Source: an uncultured Lachnospiraceae bacterium
GTDB taxonomy: Bacteria > Bacillota > Clostridia > Lachnospirales > Lachnospiraceae
NCBI GenBank assembly: GCA_910579805.1
Contig: CAJTWM010000030.1
Location: forward strand, 1 to 47,336
Length of the DNA stretch: 47,336 bases
Direction: 5' to 3'
Positions 32,565-38,941 of this stretch are shown one piece after another. The notes below the pieces were generated by a model. It ran no database searches, was not told the origin of the DNA, and saw only the letters and a program-made list of their open reading frames with translations. Both the position numbers and the translations under genes were made by a program. Each line of letters begins with the position of its first letter. Position 1 is the stretch's first letter.

Positions 32565-33875
32565 GTGGAAAAAAAAGAAATCAGGACGTATGAACAGGCA
32601 GTGGAATATATTTTGGATATTCCGAAATTTACAAAGAAAAACGATAGGATAAGAACGGCGCAGTTTTTGAAACAGTTAGGCTGTGCCGGAGAAGATATGA
32701 AAATCATCCATATAGCAGGCACAAACGGAAAAGGCTCCGTTTGTGCTTATTTGTGTTCGGTCTTAAGGGAGGCGGGATTTTCCGTAGGCAGATTTACTTC
32801 TCCCCATCTTGTCGACGTGCGCGAGCGTTTTGTGGCGGACGGCGAGATGATCGGAAAGGAGCAATTTTTGTCTCTTTTTCTGAAAATTTACGACCGATTG
32901 GACGGAGAATATCACCCTGCCTTTTTTGAATATATGTTTTTTATCGCCATGCTTTTTTTCAAGGAAAAGAAGGTGGAATACTGCATACTGGAAACAGGGC
33001 TGGGCGGCAGGCTGGATGCTACCAACTGTGTGGAAAAAAAAGAGCTTTCCGTGATCACGAAGATCGGTTTCGACCATATGGAATATCTGGGAGATACGCT
33101 TACGCAGATCGCTGCGGAAAAGGCGGGGATACTGAAAGAAAATACGCCCGTAGTCTACTATGCGGGCAGGGAAGAAGTCAATGAAACGATTGAAAAAGAA
33201 GCGGAAAAAAAGCGGTGCGAGGCCATCCCGGTTCTGCCAAAGCGCGATGCTATTTACAAAAATACGAATAAAAACATTGATTTTTCTTTTCACAGTCGGT
33301 ATTATGGTTATATTAGACTTGGTCTGTCAAGCGGAGCGCGGTATCAGGCGGAGAATGCCATGATCGCCGTAACGGCGGTAGAAGCGCTCGGTTTAGGGAA
33401 CCGGATCACAAAGGCGCAGCTTGTCAGGGGAATCAGGGAAGCCGTTTGGGAAGGCCGGATGGAGGAAGTCGAAAAAGGCGTTTTTGTAGACGGCGCGCAT
33501 AATGAAGACGGAATAGAAGCTTTTCTGGAGACGGCGAGAGAGGATGACTGCGAAGGGACAAGGCTTTTATTGTTTTCTGCCGTGCGTGATAAGAAGGTGG
33601 ACGTCATGCTCTCTTTACTGGAGAAGAGCGGCCTTTTCGGGATTGTCGCAACGGCGCCGCTTGCAAACGGCAGGACGGTGACGGCGGAGGAAATGAGACG
33701 TGCGGCGGAACCGTTTCAGGACCGCAGGCATCTTTATTTTGAAACGGTAGAAGAGGCATTTGAAGAAATGCAGCGTTTAAGGGGCGAGAAGGACCGTCTT
33801 TACATAGTAGGTTCTTTGTATCTTGTCGGTCAGGTGAAAGCATATATGAGGAGGCAGACAGATGATAGATTTTGA
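32565..33875 (+). CDS. folC: bifunctional folylpolyglutamate synthase / dihydrofolate synthase
   Basis: 436 aa, Mur-ligase-like ATP-dependent amide ligase. It adds glutamate to folates, and in many bacteria also to dihydropteroate. The P-loop is HIAGTNGKGSVCAYL (near 51-64), followed by FTSPHLVDVRERF, ETGLGGRLDATN, ITKIGFDHMEYLGDT and AAEKAGILK, then the C-terminal domain with FVDGAHNEDGIEAF and LFSAVRDKK. Start codon GTG 32565 has GGGAG 6 bases upstream. The gene follows the FapA gene by 17 bases and overlaps the 48-aa gene by 14 bases, so an operon is likely. It is full length. Confidence 0.95.
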   Translation: MEKKEIRTYEQAVEYILDIPKFTKKNDRIRTAQFLKQLGCAGEDMKIIHIAGTNGKGSVCAYLCSVLREAGFSVGRFTSPHLVDVRERFVADGEMIGKEQFLSLFLKIYDRLDGEYHPAFFEYMFFIAMLFFKEKKVEYCILETGLGGRLDATNCVEKKELSVITKIGFDHMEYLGDTLTQIAAEKAGILKENTPVVYYAGREEVNETIEKEAEKKRCEAIPVLPKRDAIYKNTNKNIDFSFHSRYYGYIRLGLSSGARYQAENAMIAVTAVEALGLGNRITKAQLVRGIREAVWEGRMEEVEKGVFVDGAHNEDGIEAFLETAREDDCEGTRLLLFSAVRDKKVDVMLSLLEKSGLFGIVATAPLANGRTVTAEEMRRAAEPFQDRRHLYFETVEEAFEEMQRLRGEKDRLYIVGSLYLVGQVKAYMRRQTDDRF

Positions 33876-34008
33876 AGAAGAATTAAAGAAATTCCATCCC
33901 AGCCTTGAGATAGAGGATGTGGAAGAAGCGATATATAATCAGGACTTAACGGACATGGCGGATCTTTTGATCAAAATGGTGAAAGAATCGGAGCCGGAAG
34001 AAGAATAA
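33862..34008 (+). CDS. 48-aa acidic helical small protein, unknown function
   Basis: It starts inside folC (14-base overlap) with ATG 33862, preceded by GGAGG 7 bases upstream, one of the best ribosome sites in the window. The peptide reads MIDFEEELKKFHPSLEIEDV..., is rich in Glu, Asp and Lys and ends ESEPEEE. It has no membrane segment or cysteine and looks like one or two amphipathic helices. The next gene follows 10 bases later. I know no family for it. Translational coupling to folC and to the TPR gene is expected. Confidence 0.72.
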   Translation: MIDFEEELKKFHPSLEIEDVEEAIYNQDLTDMADLLIKMVKESEPEEE

Positions 34009-34018
34009 GGGGTAGGGT

Positions 34019-35428
34019 ATGAATTGTTATTATTGCGGATGCCGCTTGTCCGAGCATGATTTCTGTACCAAATGCGGGGCCGACGTTTCCGTATACAAGA
34101 AGATCATGTATGCGTCCAACCATTATTATAACGATGGTCTGGAGAAAGCGTCGGTGAGAGATCTGACCGGCGCCGTCAAAAGTCTGCGGCAGAGTTTGAA
34201 ATTTAATAAAGATAATATAGAAGCAAGAAATTTGCTGGGGCTTGTTTATTTCGAAATGGGTGAAGCGGCGCCGGCCCTGAGCGAATGGGTGATCAGTAAA
34301 AACCTGAAACCTAATAAAAATATCGCAGATGATTACATCGATGTAATACAGGCGAACGCAAGCCGTCTGGAGACGATCAACCAGACGACCAAAAAGTATA
34401 ATCAGGCGCTTGCATATTGTAATCAGGACAGTTTGGATCTGGCGATCATCCAATTGAAAAAAGTGCTTTCCCTGAATCCTAAATTTGTCAGGGCCCACCA
34501 GCTTTTGGCGCTATTGTATATGAATAACGAGGACTGGGACAAGGCGGGAAAGGAACTGCGCAGGTGCTATCAGATCGACAGGAGCAACACGACCACTCTC
34601 AGGTATCTTAAAGAAGTGGACGGCGTCCTGAATTTGGAAGAAGCGTCAAAGTCAGGCGGCAGGAAGAGAAATGTCAGCGAAGATGCCGTCAAGTACCAAA
34701 GCGGCAATGAAACGATCATACAGCCGGTAGGCGGAAAAGAAAAGAGCGGTATTGCCGCGCTTTTACAGATAGGGTTAGGCATTGGGATCGGGATCGCCGC
34801 GGTATGGTTTTTGATCCTTCCTTCCAGAGTGCAGGATGAGAGGGAGAAGGTGAGCGCGGAGCTTAGGACGGTCAGCGAGCAGTCGGACGCGAAGTCGGCT
34901 ACGATCGACGACCTGAACCAGCAGATCGGCTTATTGACTACACAGAACGAAACCCTGCAGGGACAGTTGGAAGATTATGTAGGTGTGGACGGGACGCTGT
35001 CGATCATGGATAAAATGATACAGGCGATTCAGGCTTATATGGAGAATCCGGAGGATGCGGTAGCCATTGAAGGGTATTTGGATGCCATCGCAGGGGAAGT
35101 GGAGATTACGGAAACTTCCGAATCTTTTCAGGCAATGTATCAGAAACTGCGTACTGAGATCGGTCCTAAGTTAGCCGACCAGTATTATGATATCGGTTAT
35201 GAAGCCTATATGGATGAAAAGTTTGCGGAGGCCATTCCCAGTTTGGAGAAGGTCGTCCAGTATAATCAGGAAAACGGATTTGCGCTGTACTATTTGGGAA
35301 ACTGTTATAAAGAGACAGGAGAAAAGGAAAAGGCGATAGCAATTTATAAAAGGGTGATCGAGGAGATCCCCAATTCGGAAAGGTCGAGAAAGTCCCAGCA
35401 GTTTTTAGACGAACTGGAAGGCAATTAA
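34019..35428 (+). CDS. membrane-anchored zinc-ribbon and TPR-repeat protein
   Basis: 469 aa. A zinc ribbon opens the protein: CYYCGCRLSEHDFCTKCG (two C-x-x-C knuckles, residues 3-20). TPR-like helical repeats follow (about 35-205, e.g. ARNLLGLVYFEMGEAAPALS and AHQLLALLYMNNEDWDKAGK). A single membrane helix sits near 245-265 (IAALLQIGLGIGIGIAAVWF), then a coiled coil (about 270-325). A second TPR block at the C-terminus includes GFALYYLGNCYKETGEKEKA. Orientation is not certain; the zinc ribbon and first TPRs are probably cytoplasmic. It likely acts as a scaffold. It is the last gene of the FapA-folC group and is followed by a strong terminator. Confidence 0.85.
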   Translation: MNCYYCGCRLSEHDFCTKCGADVSVYKKIMYASNHYYNDGLEKASVRDLTGAVKSLRQSLKFNKDNIEARNLLGLVYFEMGEAAPALSEWVISKNLKPNKNIADDYIDVIQANASRLETINQTTKKYNQALAYCNQDSLDLAIIQLKKVLSLNPKFVRAHQLLALLYMNNEDWDKAGKELRRCYQIDRSNTTTLRYLKEVDGVLNLEEASKSGGRKRNVSEDAVKYQSGNETIIQPVGGKEKSGIAALLQIGLGIGIGIAAVWFLILPSRVQDEREKVSAELRTVSEQSDAKSATIDDLNQQIGLLTTQNETLQGQLEDYVGVDGTLSIMDKMIQAIQAYMENPEDAVAIEGYLDAIAGEVEITETSESFQAMYQKLRTEIGPKLADQYYDIGYEAYMDEKFAEAIPSLEKVVQYNQENGFALYYLGNCYKETGEKEKAIAIYKRVIEEIPNSERSRKSQQFLDELEGN

Positions 35429-35458
35429 ACAGATGCGCGCCGTCAGGCGCAATGATAC

Positions 35459-35492
35459 AAAAGAGAACATAAAGATTATGTTCTCTTTTTTT
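35459..35492 (+). terminator. terminator after the TPR gene
   Basis: A 14-bp perfect stem, AAAAGAGAACATAA (35459-35472) / TTATGTTCTCTTTT (35476-35489) with a 3-base loop, and a continuous T-run to 35492. Confidence 0.85.
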
Positions 35493-35617
35493 GGGCGAAA
35501 AAGATGATTTTGCGACGAATTTTGCGAAATGAAAAAATTCCCGGTCCTGATTTGGGAATGATCTTATATTTTTGTATAAATTATAAAAAAATGGGAAAAA
35601 TAGGAAGGAGTAAAAAT

Positions 35618-35956
35618 ATGCAAAAAGGCGAGAGTATGGAAGATGGTTTTAAAGTGATCGACGGTTATCTGATGGTGAAGCTTCCGGAGGAGATCGATCA
35701 TCATCAGGCGAGCTGTATCAGTAAGAGCGTGGATCAGATTCTGATTCAGGGAAAGGCAAACAGTATCGTATTTGATTTTGAAGATACCAGATTTATGGAC
35801 AGTTCGGGTATCGGGCTGATCGCGGGGCGCTACAAGAAAGCGGTCTGCTTTAACGGTAAGGTGTATGCCGTCAACGTGGACAGGCATATCAAAAGGATAC
35901 TTTATATGTCCGGTTTGGATAAAATGATCGAAATGGTCTGTAAGGAAAAGAATTGA
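35618..35956 (+). CDS. spoIIAA: anti-sigma factor antagonist SpoIIAA (STAS domain)
   Basis: 112 aa. STAS domain with the phosphorylation loop FMDSSGIGLIAGRY, whose serine is phosphorylated by SpoIIAB. When dephosphorylated it releases sigma-F. I use ATG 35618 because GGAAGGAG lies 7 bases upstream. A second ATG six codons later (MEDGFKV) is possible, and the longer upstream frame is not supported. It is the first gene of the three-gene forespore regulator operon. The spoIIA promoter is probably sigma-H-dependent in relatives, but I could not pin down its boxes here. Confidence 0.93.
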   Translation: MQKGESMEDGFKVIDGYLMVKLPEEIDHHQASCISKSVDQILIQGKANSIVFDFEDTRFMDSSGIGLIAGRYKKAVCFNGKVYAVNVDRHIKRILYMSGLDKMIEMVCKEKN

Positions 35957-35977
35957 GAAGGGAGCAGGAAGAAGAAT

Positions 35978-36427
35978 ATGAACAGAATGAAAATGGAATT
36001 TAGGGCGATATCCGCCAATGAAAGTCTGGCAAGGATGACGGCAGCGGCTTTTATGACGCCGCTCAATCCTACGCTGGAGGAAATTTCCGATGTAAAAACG
36101 GCCGTTTCGGAGGCAGTTACAAATGCGATCATACATGGATACGGAGAAGACAGAGAATCCGACGAGATGGTGGAAATGATCTGTTATATTGAAAAGGAGG
36201 CGCTGCATATTACCATATCCGACGAGGGCGTCGGGATCGAAAATATTGATAAGGCAATGGAGCCTTTATATACCACAAAGCCGGAGTTAGAGCGTTCCGG
36301 TATGGGATTTTCTTTTATGGAGGCGTTTATGGATGAACTGAAAGTGGAATCCGAACCGGGAAAAGGAACAAAGGTACATATGGTTAAGAAGATCGGCGCT
36401 ACTTCGTGGGCGGAACGGGAAGACTGA
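35978..36427 (+). CDS. spoIIAB: anti-sigma-F factor and serine kinase SpoIIAB
   Basis: 149 aa. GHKL ATPase fold: N box EAVTNAIIHGY, G1 box DEGVGI, and ATP-lid/G2 region GMGFSFMEAFMDEL. It binds and inhibits sigma-F and phosphorylates SpoIIAA. The order spoIIAA-spoIIAB-sigF and spacings of 21-30 bases are the conserved operon. GGGAGCAGGAAG precedes the ATG. The last 25 residues (KKIGATSWAERED) are more variable. Confidence 0.95.
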   Translation: MNRMKMEFRAISANESLARMTAAAFMTPLNPTLEEISDVKTAVSEAVTNAIIHGYGEDRESDEMVEMICYIEKEALHITISDEGVGIENIDKAMEPLYTTKPELERSGMGFSFMEAFMDELKVESEPGKGTKVHMVKKIGATSWAERED

Positions 36428-36456
36428 GATGGGAGTTAGCAGGCAAAAAGAAAGGC

Positions 36457-37188
36457 ATGGTTATTGGTATGGAAGAAAATGCAGTACTGATTTCCAGAGT
36501 AAGACAGGGGGATATGCAGGCAAGGGAAAGGCTGATCGAGAATAATCTTGGTCTTGTGCATCATATTGTAAAGCGGTTTATCGGACGAGGAGTGGAGGCG
36601 GAGGATCTGTTCCAGATCGGGACGATCGGACTGATGAAAGCCATAGACAAATTTGATCCCGACTATGATGTGAAATTTTCTACTTATGCGGTTCCTCTTG
36701 TAGTAGGAGAAATCAAACGCTTTTTACGGGACGACGGCATGGTAAAGGTCAGCAGGAGCCTAAAGGAAAACGCATGGAAGGCGAAGCGGGCGGCTGAACA
36801 GTTTACCAAAGAAAACGGAAGAGAGGCTACGATAGAGGAGATCAGTAAAATAACGGAAATACCGGCGGAAGACATTGTCACGGCCTTAGAAGCAAACGAA
36901 GAGGTGGAATCCATTTATAAGTCCGTTTACCAAAGCGACGGCAGCGAGATCTATCTGGTGGATCAGATCGCACAGAACTCCAATAAACAGGAGGAAATGC
37001 TCAATCATATGCTGTTAGAGCAGCTTTTGAATACGCTGAAGGAGGAAGAAAAGGAATTGATACGGATGCGGTATTTTCAGGAGAAAACGCAGACGGAAGT
37101 GGCAAAAAAACTGGGGATCTCGCAGGTGCAGGTATCCCGTATGGAAAAGAAGATCCTGATCCGTATGAGGACGGAGGTGCTGAAGTAG
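36457..37188 (+). CDS. sigF: RNA polymerase sporulation sigma factor SigF
   Basis: 243 aa from ATG 36457 (alternative ATG 36469). Regions 2 (NNLGLVHHIVKRF, AEDLFQIGTIGLMKAIDKFD, FSTYAVPLVVGEIKRFLRDD), 3 (VKVSRSLKENAWKAKRA) and 4 (ELIRMRYFQEKTQTEVAKKL and GISQVQVSRMEKKIL) are complete. It directs early forespore transcription. The start is uncertain: neither ATG has a well-spaced ribosome site. The spacer from spoIIAB holds GATGGGAGTTAGCA, a string shared with a repeat family that supplies ribosome sites elsewhere in this window. Confidence 0.94.
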   Translation: MVIGMEENAVLISRVRQGDMQARERLIENNLGLVHHIVKRFIGRGVEAEDLFQIGTIGLMKAIDKFDPDYDVKFSTYAVPLVVGEIKRFLRDDGMVKVSRSLKENAWKAKRAAEQFTKENGREATIEEISKITEIPAEDIVTALEANEEVESIYKSVYQSDGSEIYLVDQIAQNSNKQEEMLNHMLLEQLLNTLKEEEKELIRMRYFQEKTQTEVAKKLGISQVQVSRMEKKILIRMRTEVLK

Positions 37189-37275
37189 TTTCTATTGCCT
37201 CCCGCTATAAAATGTGTCATAATAAAAAACAGAAAATGCATACGGGTATGTTTGCTGAAGCACATAAAGGGGTAT

Positions 37276-37342
37276 TAGAGCGTGTTTGAAAATTCATTCC
37301 CCTGATTTGTATGCCCGCTGAAGCGGGCAGATGGGAGTTAGC
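37276..37342. repeat. dispersed repeat, copy B, providing the ribosome site of the HAD gene
   Basis: Starts with the same 25-base string as 21281-21305, then CCTGATTTGTAT and a perfect hairpin GCCCGCT-GA-AGCGGGC (37313-37328), then GATGGGAGTTAGC whose GGGAG is the Shine-Dalgarno of the next gene. Confidence 0.6.
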
Positions 37343-38014
37343 ATGAAAAAATACGAAGCGGCGCTTTTTGATCTGGACGGAACTTTATTGGACACATTGG
37401 AAGATCTAAAGGACAGTGTAAATTATATTATGGGAAAATACGGGTTTCCCCGGCGTACATTGGAAGAAGTAAGAAGGGCGGTGGGAAACGGTATCCGGAA
37501 ACTGATCGAGCGCAGCGTGCCCGAAGGGACGGAGGGGCGGCTCATAGAAGAAATGTATTCCGACTTTATGGTATATTATAAGAAAAACTGTATGGTAAAG
37601 ACAAGGCCCTATGAAGGGATAGAGGAACTTTTGAAAAAGCTTAGATCCGAGGGGCGTAAACTGGCGGTGGTGACCAATAAAGGCAATGAAGCCGTCCAAA
37701 AAATGATTCCTCATTATTTTGGGGGACTTTTTGAAATCGCCGTCGGCGCGGTAGAAAACGTGCCGAAAAAACCTGCTGTGGACGAGGTCGATCTTGCGCT
37801 TGGGGCAATACGGGTCAGTAAGGATAAGGCACTTTTTATAGGCGATTCCCAAGTGGACGTGGAAACGGCGGGGAACGCGGGGATGGACAGTATTTTGGTG
37901 ACATGGGGGTTTCGCAGTGCGGAGACGTTGAAAGAAGCGGGAGCGGTAAACCTGGTCGACAGCGCGGAAGAACTCTACTGGAAAATATGTGAAATGGAGT
38001 CATCGGAAAATTAA
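37343..38014 (+). CDS. HAD-family hydrolase, phosphoglycolate-phosphatase type
   Basis: 223 aa. Motif I FDLDGTLLDT (Asp11, Asp13 by this start), motif II VVTNKGNEAV, motif III lysine in NVPKKPAVDEV, motif IV FIGDSQVDVETAGNAGMD. The cap domain is C1-type. ATG 37343 is used, with GGGAG 5 bases upstream inside the repeat; the ATG four codons earlier is part of the repeat. It removes phosphate from small metabolites; 2-phosphoglycolate or pyrophosphate (PpaX-like) are candidates. It sits between sigF and the lipoprotein gene, outside the conserved spore operons. Confidence 0.9.
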   Translation: MKKYEAALFDLDGTLLDTLEDLKDSVNYIMGKYGFPRRTLEEVRRAVGNGIRKLIERSVPEGTEGRLIEEMYSDFMVYYKKNCMVKTRPYEGIEELLKKLRSEGRKLAVVTNKGNEAVQKMIPHYFGGLFEIAVGAVENVPKKPAVDEVDLALGAIRVSKDKALFIGDSQVDVETAGNAGMDSILVTWGFRSAETLKEAGAVNLVDSAEELYWKICEMESSEN

Positions 38015-38018
38015 AAAT

Positions 38019-38068
38019 TTCCCGGTCCTGATCAATATGCCTGCTGAAGCAGGCGGATGGGAGTCATC
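38019..38068. repeat. dispersed repeat, copy C
   Basis: TTCCCGGTCCTGAT (also present at 35538-35551), then hairpin GCCTGCT-GA-AGCAGGC (38039-38054) and GATGGGAGTCATC ahead of a GTG codon. Compared with copy B the stem has a compensatory C-G to T-A change, so the hairpin is conserved. Confidence 0.6.
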
Positions 38069-38161
38069 GTGAAATTAACACAAGAAGCAGCAAAAAGAGT
38101 AAAAATTTGGCACAATAAGTACAATAACGACAATATGAACATGATATTAATAAAATATTAA
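38069..38161 (+). CDS. possible 30-aa peptide with ribosome site from the repeat
   Basis: GTG 38069 has GGGAG 5 bases upstream, as for the HAD gene, and a 30-codon frame (KLTQEAAKRVKIWHNKYN then an Asn/Met/Ile-rich end) stopping at 38159-38161. A terminator follows 45 bases later. No homology is known. It may be only the 5' stub of a lost gene behind the repeat. The rest of 38162-38331 is AT-rich and shows no gene. Confidence 0.3.
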   Translation: MKLTQEAAKRVKIWHNKYNNDNMNMILIKY

Positions 38162-38207
38162 TAAATATATAAAATTGTGGATCGGAAGAAATGAGAAAGG
38201 CTGGAAT

Positions 38208-38230
38208 ACCCCATTATTGTGGGGTTTTTT
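38208..38230 (+). terminator. short terminator
   Basis: ACCCCA-TTATTG-TGGGGT (38208-38225) followed by TTTTT and further T-rich sequence. Confidence 0.65.
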
Positions 38231-38331
38231 AGTTTTTTATTTTCTTAAGATTTATAAATTGTATGTGTTGGAGTACAATTTATTCAAAAATCGTTCACAT
38301 TTTGGACACAAATTCACGATATTCTAAAGGA

Positions 38332-38378
38332 GCTTTCAAGGAAAGCAAAAAGATACATAGTATCTGATACAAAGTATC
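38332..38378. repeat. three stacked palindromes in the lipoprotein leader
   Basis: GCTTTC-AAG-GAAAGC (38332-38346), GATAC-ATA-GTATC (38352-38364) and GATAC-AAA-GTATC (38366-38378). All are perfect with 3-base centres, and the last ends at the GAGGAGG ribosome site. They could form a tandem operator or an RNA structure controlling translation. Confidence 0.6.
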
Positions 38379-38392
38379 GAGGAGGAAAAAAG

Positions 38393-38758
38393 ATGAAGAA
38401 AAAAATTTGTATGTTAGGATTGGCAATGTCACTTTCCATGTTTGGACTGGTAGCTTGCGGAGAAAATGCAGAGGGGCCTGTAGAATCTACACCTGTAGAG
38501 TCTTCGGTAGAAACTCCGGCAGAGAATGACGAAACTCCGGCAGAGAACAATGAAGCTTCGGCAGAGAACAATGAAGCTTCGGCAGAGAACAATGAGGATG
38601 CAGATCTTTCGGAAACGGAAGAAGGTTCTACGGAGGCAGCTCCTACAGAAGAAGCTTCGGTAGAAGGATCAGAAGCAGCAGAAGACGGTACAGAAGCCGA
38701 GACTCCTGCAGAAGAGACAGAAACTTCTACAGAAGAAAGTACGGAAGCAGCGGAATAA
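38393..38758 (+). CDS. acidic low-complexity lipoprotein
   Basis: 121 aa. Lipoprotein signal peptide (MKKKICMLGLAMSLSMFGLV) with lipobox LVAC-G; Cys22 would be lipidated. After it comes only Glu-, Ala-, Thr-, Ser- and Asn-rich sequence with repeated AENNEAS and TPAE units and no folded domain. It has a very high negative charge and no cysteine or aromatic residue. It is probably a membrane-tethered, disordered surface spacer. GAGGAGG lies 8 bases before the ATG. It is preceded by tandem palindromes and followed by a strong terminator, so it is a monocistronic unit. Confidence 0.82.
   Translation: MKKKICMLGLAMSLSMFGLVACGENAEGPVESTPVESSVETPAENDETPAENNEASAENNEASAENNEDADLSETEEGSTEAAPTEEASVEGSEAAEDGTEAETPAEETETSTEESTEAAE
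38519..38602 (+). repeat. four tandem 21-bp repeats within the lipoprotein gene
   Basis: Units start at 38519, 38540, 38561 and 38582. The second and third are identical (gcagagaacaatgaagcttc plus g), while the first and fourth diverge. Each encodes AEN(N/D)E plus two residues. Copy-number variation between strains is likely. Confidence 0.8.
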
Positions 38759-38770
38759 ATAATAGGATCG

Positions 38771-38803
38771 AAAAAGGATGGCAGGTTTGCCATCCTTTTT
38801 TTG
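38771..38803 (+). terminator. terminator after the lipoprotein gene
   Basis: AAAAAGGATGGCA (38771-38783) pairs with TGCCATCCTTTTT around GGTT, with seven or more T residues. Confidence 0.88.
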
Positions 38804-38850
38804 CTTTTTTAGCTTTTTTTACCTGCCTTTTTTTACTTCTAACGGATTTC

Positions 38851-38879
38851 TTTACATAATCCGATATAGGAAGTAAACT
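38851..38879 (+). promoter_or_regulatory. possible promoter of the large surface-protein gene
   Basis: TTTACA (38851-38856), 17-base spacer, TAAACT (38874-38879). Downstream, the palindrome TTTAGA-TACGT-TCTAAA (38895-38911) lies near the expected transcription start and may be an operator. Confidence 0.45.
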
Positions 38880-38941
38880 AGTGTCAAAGCATGTTTTAGA
38901 TACGTTCTAAATTTTTATGATGTAGAAACGGAGGAGAGGTA

